Below, piece by piece: positions 16,616 through 22,234 of a DNA stretch of 22,234 bases. The notes under the pieces were generated by a model. It worked only from the letters and a program-made list of their open reading frames with translations. It ran no database searches and was not told where the DNA came from. The stretch's first letter is position 1; each line of letters begins with the position of its first letter. A program made the position numbers and the translations under genes. This DNA is from CAYRTD01 sp964426915 (GTDB lineage Bacteria > Bacteroidota > Bacteroidia > Bacteroidales > GCA-2748055): the NCBI GenBank assembly GCA_964426915.1, contig CAYRTD010000062.1:1-22234 (forward strand), given 5' to 3'.

Positions 16616-16900
16616 TTACTCAAGCCTAACAAGTTGACAGGTTGTCCAGTCCTTCCCTGAAATCCTTATCAAAAACAGGCCTTTCCCTTTAAAAAATTCA
16701 ACAGGGATTTGAAGGTGATTTTTCTTGCTGTTTCCGTGCCGGCCGGTAATAATACCCGTACCAACAGGATCCGTATAATCCATTAAGGGACCTCTTTCAA
16801 AATCAGGATCCAGCTTGAAGGTAGCTGTTACTACTTTATTGGAATTCATGATTATCTCAGCCGGGTTGGTGTTACCTTCAAGGTCACCACCCCAGCAGAT
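16616..16900 (-). pseudogene. Truncated C-terminal remnant: InlB-like repeat plus degenerate T9SS tail
   Basis: The minus-strand open frame from 16900 to the TAA at 16616 has an ATG only at 16847-16849, but the recognisable part starts before it: WGGDLEGNTNPAEIIMNSNK followed by VVTATF is the end of a divergent InlB/bacterial repeat, as found before T9SS tails. After it comes a segment ending KGKGLFLIRISGKDW and QLVRLE, like a worn T9SS tail. A stop codon stands just upstream (16901-16903), and the 3' end of the HTCS gene begins 36 bases away, so no signal peptide or passenger domain remains. The likely origin is a large secreted enzyme or binding protein whose 5' part was lost. Translation as a 77-aa peptide would have no evident function. 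Confidence 0.65.
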
Positions 16901-16935
16901 TCAGGAAAGTTTTGGTGAATCAGATATATATTTTA

Positions 16936-19900
16936 TCATGATTCTTTTATGCTATTCTCCTTTTCCTCATGAGCCTGGGTATACTGACGGGGTGTTTTGC
17001 CAAAATACTCGCGAAATTTTCTTGTGAAATAATTTGGATCGGTAAACCCTACCATGTACCCAATTTCGGAGATCTGAAGTTGAGTCCCTTTTGTTAATAT
17101 ATAGGCGGCTTTCTCGAGTTTGATATTTCGTACAAATTCATTAGGGGACTGGCCTGTTAAGGATATTAAGCGCTTGTACAGCTGCGATCGGCTTACACCC
17201 AATTCCCTTGCAAATAAATCTTTATTGAAATCTGTATTGTTAAGGTTTTTTTCTATAATATCTTTTGCTTTTTGCAGGAATTCCTCATCTCTGTTTACCA
17301 AAACCACGCCTTTAGGAAGGACATCACCATTTCCCTTATAGCTTTCTTTTAACAAGGAACGATTATTCATCAGATTGATTATTCTTGTTTCAAGAAGATC
17401 ACTTTCAAATGGCTTAATGATGTAATCATCAACTCCCATTTCCAGGAAAGACCGGATATTTTCTTTGTCGGTTTTCGCGGTAAGTATAATGAGTGGTATA
17501 TGATTCAGTTTTTTATTTTTTTTGAGTTTAAGACAGAATTCAAAACCATCCATCACAGGCATCATCACATCGGATATAATCAGGTCTGGTAAGTATTTGC
17601 AGGTTTTATCATAGCCCTCGGCTCCATTAGCTGCCTTTTTAACGAGATATTTTTCAGAAAGAAAACTATACATATATTTTACCAGATCTTCATTGTCTTC
17701 AACGACTAAAATAAGGGGTTTTTTCTTTTCACTTCCAACTTGTGGAAGCGTATTCCCATTTTTAGGAGAATAATTGCTATCAGTTTCAAGATTGGATATC
17801 AACTCAGCTTTCTCGGGGATCATTGAAATAAGTTCTGATTCATCAGGGAAAAATGGCAAAATCAGGCTGATTTTCGTACCCTTATTAATCTCGCTGCTAA
17901 TGAATAAACTACCATTGAGCATTTCTACGAGTTCTTTTGTTAATGATAACCCAATTCCTGTTCCCGATGGTTTATCGATTGAGTTTTTTTCTACCTGGTA
18001 AAACCGGATGAAAATTTTTTCAATATCGTTTTCGGAAATTCCAATACCCTGATCCGCGATGCTAATGAAAAGAAATTCTTTCTCCTCCTGATTATCACTC
18101 ATGGAAGAAATTTCTTTCATGGATTTTCTGCTTTGCTCAATGATGGATTTACATTCATCATTTTTTAAAACTTTTGCAATGAAAGAGATGGAGTTGGAAT
18201 TATTTGAAAATTTTAGCGCATTTGAAAGGAGATTGGTAACAATTTTTTGGATTTTATCCCTGTCAAATATGAATTCTCCTTCGGGTACAGAGAATTGTGC
18301 TTCTATATAAATGTTTTTTGTGGAAGCATAATATCTAAATGACTCAGTAATTTTCTTTAGAGATTGACGTAAAGAATATTTAGCGGGTACAGGTTTAATA
18401 TTACCTACATCTAATTTTCTGATGTCCAGTAATTGATCAATTAATGCTTTCAGGTTTTTGGCATTACGCTGGATCATCTCATGTGTTTCTCTCAAATCTT
18501 TATACTTGTCATTTTTTAAAATATTGGAGAGAGGACCTAAAATTAAGGTAAGTGGAGTTCGGAATTCATGCGAAACATCAAAGAAGAATTTTAGTTTAAG
18601 CTGATCCAGTTCATGATCTTTTTGAATCCTGAGTTTTTCAAGTTCATATTTCTTCGTGGCTTCCAATTGCTGATATTCGTATTTTCTTTTTAATTTCTGC
18701 TTATTCTTATTATAAATGCGTAATAGAACAAAAAGGCTGATAAGTACCAGAAAATATGCCGTGTAAGCCCATGTGGATTTGTAAAGAGGAGGTTTAACCA
18801 GCAGTTCGATAAACCTTCCTTCTTCATTCCACAAATTGTCGTTGTTAGCTCCTTTTACCCATAATTTGTAATTCCCCGGGTTAAGATTCATAAGAGTAAT
18901 TTCATTAGCATGTCCTATATTAATCCAGGAGGTGTCGTACCCTTCTAGTTTATATGCATATATATTTTTTTCGGGTAAGGTGTAATTCAAAACACTGAAT
19001 CTAAATTTCAGTACTTTTTGTTCGTTCTTTAATACCAACTTATTCAGTGTGTTAAGGTTTTTTCCATTTAGAATTTCGGCACCAGTAGGAATTTCTCTTC
19101 CGTTAATGCTCAAACCAGTAAAAAAAACAGGCGGTATATTTTGATTTTCCCGTATACTGTCAGGATGAAAACAATAAAATCCCTTTTCATCCATAATTAT
19201 CAATTTGTCATCTTCGGTGGGCAGGATGTCATGTGCAAGGGGAGTCAGTCCGTCTTCCCGGTTATATTTAATAATTTTGTTTTCATCCGGATCATAGCGA
19301 ATAATACCATTTGAACTGTTTAGCCACAACTTGTCATTTATATCAGGGGCAATTTTGGATATGATTTGATTGGATAATTCATCCACCTGGAGGAAATTCA
19401 ATTGGTTACCTGCTGCTTTTTCAGTTTTAAAAAGACCCGATTTTGACCCAATCCAGATAGTCCCGTTATTGTCCTGGTAAACATCCATAATTTCGTCAAA
19501 TCCAATGTCACCGGGTTTGTTCAGTTGGCTTGAAAAATAGGTGATATTATCTATTGCTGGTTCAAAAATACAGAAGCCTTTATTCCCGGAAATCCAGTAA
19601 TCACCATCCATGTCTTTGAATATATTGCTAATCATATCAATGGCAAGAATTGAATCTAGTTTATGTGGTATAATTTTGTTTTGAACCGGATCCAGTAGTT
19701 GTAGTCCCTGACGGGTGATGAGCCAGATAAGCCCATTATCGTCCATATAGAGATTTATTACGGAATTATGGTGCAAAGCACCATGGTTGCTTTGTTCCTG
19801 GGTTAAATGCAGTACCGATTTTTTAGATCGGGGATCAAATTTCATTAGACCATTTTCTGAAGCAATCCATATGAACCCGTTCACATCATTACAGATAGCC

Positions 19901-21156
19901 CTGATTGTTAAACTTTCTTCATGATAATATCTTTCAAGAGTCTTTCCGTTGATATTTATTTTAATCAATCCATTCCCGGCGGTGCCAAACCAAATCCTTG
20001 ACTTATTTTCATAATACATATCCGATAAATAATCCCGGTATTCTTTCTCCGATGCTATTGGGACGAACCATTTCGCGAATTTATTTTTGTTCGGATCGTA
20101 TTTACCCAGCCCTGCCTTACCAATTCCGGCCCAAACTATACCCGTGTTGTCCAAAAAAACAGTTCTGGCCTGATCCAAAACATCTCGTTTTGTCACCTCA
20201 TTCTTTGTAGGTTGTATTTTGGGATTACTCTCATAGACAACCTCTTTCATTTTAAAACTATAACTCACCAAACCATTGGCGGTTCCCAACCAAAGAATAT
20301 CTTTTCCGTCATATTCAATGGAATATATGGGGGCTGGAATTTCGAGTAAGGCTTTATACTCCGGTAGGTCTTCTTTGGTATAAAATTTTCTTTTTACAGG
20401 ATCGAAAATGCACATTTCAGCTTCAGAGACACCAATCAGCATCAGGTTTTTTTCGATCATACCAACACGTTCCACAATATTCCCGGTAATACTATACCTG
20501 TCAGTCGTATCCTTTAAAAAGTGTGTAAATTTCCCGGTCGACGGTTTGAAGTGACAGAGACCCCCATCCCAGGTTCCAATCCATAGATCTCCTCCATTAT
20601 CTTCAGTAATACACTGAACTGCCCAGTTATCCGTGTTCTCGGTGTTAATTCGCTGCGGAAAATAACGTTCAAAAGATATTTCCTTTCCGTTATATAATAC
20701 TTTATTCAATCCTTCCCGTGTAGCTACCCAAAAATTGCCTTTTGAATCAGGGAAAAGCTGTTTCACCCAGTTGTGGCTGATAGAATTACTATTATCAGGA
20801 TCGTGACCAAAATTCCTGAAACTTGCTGTTTCCCTATCGAAAAGATTAAGGCCTTTTTCTGTACCAATCCATAGATTTCCCTTGTGATCCTCACTAATAC
20901 ATGTGATCTGATTATTGGTCAAGGAATTAGGAATGTAGGATGAATGAGTGAAAGAAATAAATTCCCTTCCATTATAACTATTTAGTCCATTAATAGTGCC
21001 AATCCAAAGGAAACCCTGTGAATCCTTGTAAATGGATGTTACACTATTGGATGATAACCCCTTACTTTGTTCAATAAATTCAAAATTTATAAGCTGACGG
21101 GAGGATACCTTTCCGGCACAAAAAATCAGACTAAGTAATATTAAAATATATCTCAT
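16936..21156 (-). CDS. Hybrid two-component system sensor/regulator (HTCS) of the PUL
   Basis: The 1406-aa protein joins sensor kinase, receiver and DNA-binding regulator in one chain. After a signal peptide (1-19), residues about 25-700 contain 14 blade motifs of the type LWIGTxxGL, as expected for two seven-bladed propellers in the periplasm. A Y_Y_Y domain (about 722-795) and one membrane helix (about 797-816) lead to a coiled, charged linker. The kinase has the H-box FFFDVSHEFRTPLTLILGPL with phospho-acceptor His863, the N-box NLLSNALKFS (about 975), and G-boxes DQGIGIS (about 1035) and GTGIGLS (about 1065). The receiver (about 1145-1265) has EDNE, phospho-Asp1196 in SDVMMPVMDG, and the conserved Lys in IIKPF. 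An AraC-type DNA-binding domain (about 1310-1395) has LGVSRSQLYKRL and IGYMVGFTDPNYFTRKFREYFGKTP. All key residues are present, so it looks functional. Such proteins bind a specific oligosaccharide and switch on the adjacent PUL. The ATG at 21154-21156 starts the signal peptide directly. Confidence 0.96.
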   Translation of the reverse strand: MRYILILLSLIFCAGKVSSRQLINFEFIEQSKGLSSNSVTSIYKDSQGFLWIGTINGLNSYNGREFISFTHSSYIPNSLTNNQITCISEDHKGNLWIGTEKGLNLFDRETASFRNFGHDPDNSNSISHNWVKQLFPDSKGNFWVATREGLNKVLYNGKEISFERYFPQRINTENTDNWAVQCITEDNGGDLWIGTWDGGLCHFKPSTGKFTHFLKDTTDRYSITGNIVERVGMIEKNLMLIGVSEAEMCIFDPVKRKFYTKEDLPEYKALLEIPAPIYSIEYDGKDILWLGTANGLVSYSFKMKEVVYESNPKIQPTKNEVTKRDVLDQARTVFLDNTGIVWAGIGKAGLGKYDPNKNKFAKWFVPIASEKEYRDYLSDMYYENKSRIWFGTAGNGLIKININGKTLERYYHEESLTIRAICNDVNGFIWIASENGLMKFDPRSKKSVLHLTQEQSNHGALHHNSVINLYMDDNGLIWLITRQGLQLLDPVQNKIIPHKLDSILAIDMISNIFKDMDGDYWISGNKGFCIFEPAIDNITYFSSQLNKPGDIGFDEIMDVYQDNNGTIWIGSKSGLFKTEKAAGNQLNFLQVDELSNQIISKIAPDINDKLWLNSSNGIIRYDPDENKIIKYNREDGLTPLAHDILPTEDDKLIIMDEKGFYCFHPDSIRENQNIPPVFFTGLSINGREIPTGAEILNGKNLNTLNKLVLKNEQKVLKFRFSVLNYTLPEKNIYAYKLEGYDTSWINIGHANEITLMNLNPGNYKLWVKGANNDNLWNEEGRFIELLVKPPLYKSTWAYTAYFLVLISLFVLLRIYNKNKQKLKRKYEYQQLEATKKYELEKLRIQKDHELDQLKLKFFFDVSHEFRTPLTLILGPLSNILKNDKYKDLRETHEMIQRNAKNLKALIDQLLDIRKLDVGNIKPVPAKYSLRQSLKKITESFRYYASTKNIYIEAQFSVPEGEFIFDRDKIQKIVTNLLSNALKFSNNSNSISFIAKVLKNDECKSIIEQSRKSMKEISSMSDNQEEKEFLFISIADQGIGISENDIEKIFIRFYQVEKNSIDKPSGTGIGLSLTKELVEMLNGSLFISSEINKGTKISLILPFFPDESELISMIPEKAELISNLETDSNYSPKNGNTLPQVGSEKKKPLILVVEDNEDLVKYMYSFLSEKYLVKKAANGAEGYDKTCKYLPDLIISDVMMPVMDGFEFCLKLKKNKKLNHIPLIILTAKTDKENIRSFLEMGVDDYIIKPFESDLLETRIINLMNNRSLLKESYKGNGDVLPKGVVLVNRDEEFLQKAKDIIEKNLNNTDFNKDLFARELGVSRSQLYKRLISLTGQSPNEFVRNIKLEKAAYILTKGTQLQISEIGYMVGFTDPNYFTRKFREYFGKTPRQYTQAHEEKENSIKES

Positions 21157-21187
21157 GAAAGGTGATTAGTTAACTGATCTGTTCTCT

Positions 21188-21195
21188 CAAATTTA
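21188..21195 (-). promoter_or_regulatory. Candidate HTCS promoter -7 element TAAATTTG
   Basis: Read on the minus strand, this octamer is TAAATTTG, a fit to TAnnTTTG and identical to the candidate before susC. It stands 32 bases before the HTCS start codon, leaving a short leader. No clear TTTG at the proper -33 distance is seen. Confidence 0.4.
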
Positions 21196-21678
21196 ATAAA
21201 TTTTTTATCACACACCGCATTTTACTTCATAGAATATATCAAATACCCTTTTGTGCTATATTAATGAACGAATAAGTATTCTGTTTTCCAGAAATGCTTA
21301 ACCTTAAAACCCTGATAAACGGGCTTATGCAGAGAATCCTGATTTATTTATTAACCTTGTTAAATAAACTGTAATGCATGCAATTTAGTATAAAAGTTGC
21401 ATAATTGTCTGTAAATAGAGTAGGGTGGAGGGTGTCCAAGAAGTGTCTGTCCATAATGTCCAGGATCAGTGCCTGACCCTTTTTCCACAAATTTTTCGAT
21501 TAATAAAATGTGAGCAAAATCCCTTGTCTATTCATATAAACTTAAAATTGCTATTTTTTGAAACATTAGTAATAAGTATTTTCTCATATATTCCCGAATT
21601 TTGTGTTAACAAAAGCTTGTTTTTTTATGTGACACTTTCCGGGGAGGAGGGAGGTTTCACCGGGTAACTTTAAATCGC
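21196..21678. other. Divergent intergenic region between HTCS and GH95 genes
   Basis: These 483 bases lie between the minus-strand HTCS gene and the plus-strand GH95 gene. Apart from the partial repeat at 21441-21461 I see no convincing gene. An open frame at 21425-21667 (80 aa) starts inside the repeat, lacks any family pattern and looks fortuitous. The promoter of the GH95 gene must lie here, but no good TAnnTTTG was found close to its start. Confidence 0.5.
21441..21461. repeat. Left end of the MITE-like repeat (partial copy C)
   Basis: AAGTGTCTGTCCATA at 21441-21455 matches the left terminal repeat of the full element at 14 of 15 positions, and the identity continues through ATGTCC. After that the sequence differs, and no right end was found downstream. 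It is a truncated or decayed copy, about 220 bases before the GH95 start. Confidence 0.7.
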
Positions 21679-22234
21679 ATGAAAATGTTTGGTCTTAAAA
21701 AGTACATAGATACTCTTAAAGAGGAATATGACAACAAATGGCATTATTTTCTCGTGCCTTCGTTCCTTGAATTCGTTATAGTGACATTAATATTATTTCT
21801 GATTTTTATGATTCTTTCATGTGGTAGAACTATTGAAAATGATGAATATGCAGGAAAATGGCGATTATGGTACGATAAACCTGCCAAAGAATGGACACAG
21901 GCTCTCCCTGTTGGCAACGGACGAATAGGGGCAATGGTTTTTGGGGGACTTCAAAAAGAAGTGATTCAATTTAATGAAGAATCGTTGTGGGCAGGGCAGA
22001 AAATGAATTATAATAATCCCGGGGCGCCCGGGAATCTTGAAAAAATCAGGGAGTTATTGTTTAAAGATAAAAACAGGGAAGCCTTTGCGCTTGCAGATAA
22101 GCATCTTTTAAGTATTCCGCCGCGGTTTCGATCATATCAGACTTTTGGGGATATTATCCTTATCAGTGATCTGGATACAGGAAATGTGAAAAATTATTCA
22201 AGGGAGCTCGATTTGAATAATGGGATAGTAAAAG
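21679..22234 (+). CDS. GH95-family alpha-L-fucosidase/galactosidase lipoprotein, 3' end beyond window
   Basis: An open frame from the ATG at 21679 runs off the right edge after 185 codons without a stop. From about residue 60 it matches the N-terminal domain of family GH95: KWRLWYDKPAKEW, ALPVGNGRIGAMVFGG, IQFNEESLWAG, YNNPGAPGNLEKIRELLF, and RSYQTFGDIIL leading to YSRELDLNNGIV. GH95 enzymes remove alpha-1,2-linked L-fucose or alpha-L-galactose by inversion; members are about 750-850 aa, and the catalytic domain lies outside the window. The start is unusual: 30 mainly hydrophilic residues (KKYIDTLKEEYDNKWHYF) precede the hydrophobic stretch ending MILSC, putting the lipid-attachment Cys at residue 48 instead of about 20. 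The only in-frame ATG nearer to the Cys gives too short a signal, while a GTG inside the frame is possible. A periplasmic or surface lipoprotein is likely. Confidence 0.9.
   Translation, partial: MKMFGLKKYIDTLKEEYDNKWHYFLVPSFLEFVIVTLILFLIFMILSCGRTIENDEYAGKWRLWYDKPAKEWTQALPVGNGRIGAMVFGGLQKEVIQFNEESLWAGQKMNYNNPGAPGNLEKIRELLFKDKNREAFALADKHLLSIPPRFRSYQTFGDIILISDLDTGNVKNYSRELDLNNGIVK

Noticed and set aside
21425..21667. 80-aa open frame before the GH95 gene
   Set aside because: It starts next to the decayed repeat copy, has no family pattern or sensible start context, and is explained by chance.

Overview
The window is a piece of a Bacteroidota genome that uses the type IX secretion system (T9SS), most like a marine or gut-type Marinilabiliales/Prolixibacteraceae or flavobacterial relative; the genus cannot be fixed from sequence alone. 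The evidence is a SusC/SusD pair, a giant one-protein hybrid two-component regulator, lipoprotein signal peptides ending in S-C, several C-terminal T9SS sorting tails (a YPNP or FPNP turn followed by a G-x-Y-F-x-x motif near the end), AT-rich intergenic DNA and TAnnTTTG-type promoter elements. Together these define a polysaccharide utilization locus (PUL).

Layout, left to right. Positions 1-62 are the right end of a dispersed inverted-repeat element. Next comes a probable two-gene operon: a 693-aa lipoprotein with an all-helical glycan-enzyme-like C-terminal half, and a secreted calcineurin-like phosphoesterase of the ADPRM type with an InlB-like repeat and a T9SS tail. A degraded secreted-protein remnant, a hairpin and an AT-rich leader follow. 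Then come susC (4345-7497) and susD (7535-9136). After a complete 145-bp MITE-like palindromic element (9172-9316) lies a 1446-aa secreted protein built from LamG, four CBM9-like domains (three almost identical), two FN3 domains and a T9SS tail, closed by a strong terminator. An 847-aa secreted right-handed beta-helix protein with its own terminator follows. On the minus strand are a truncated InlB-repeat/T9SS-tail remnant and the 1406-aa hybrid two-component sensor-regulator (HTCS). The right edge carries the first 185 codons of a GH95 family (alpha-L-fucosidase/galactosidase) lipoprotein, which continues past the window.

Inferred teamwork: the HTCS senses a breakdown product of the target glycan in the periplasm through 14 propeller blades and activates the PUL. 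The CBM9/LamG protein and the beta-helix protein, both with T9SS tails, would bind and cut polymer at or outside the cell surface. SusD captures and SusC imports oligosaccharides, and the GH95 enzyme trims alpha-linked fucose or galactose. The target is probably a fucose- or L-galactose-decorated plant or algal polysaccharide; this is inference from GH95 and the possible GH141-like fold only.

The least explained parts are the large non-catalytic LamG-CBM9x4-FN3x2 protein with its recent internal triplication, the extracellular ADPRM-like phosphoesterase, the unassigned 693-aa lipoprotein, and a MITE-like repeat whose three copies each lie upstream of a secreted-protein gene.
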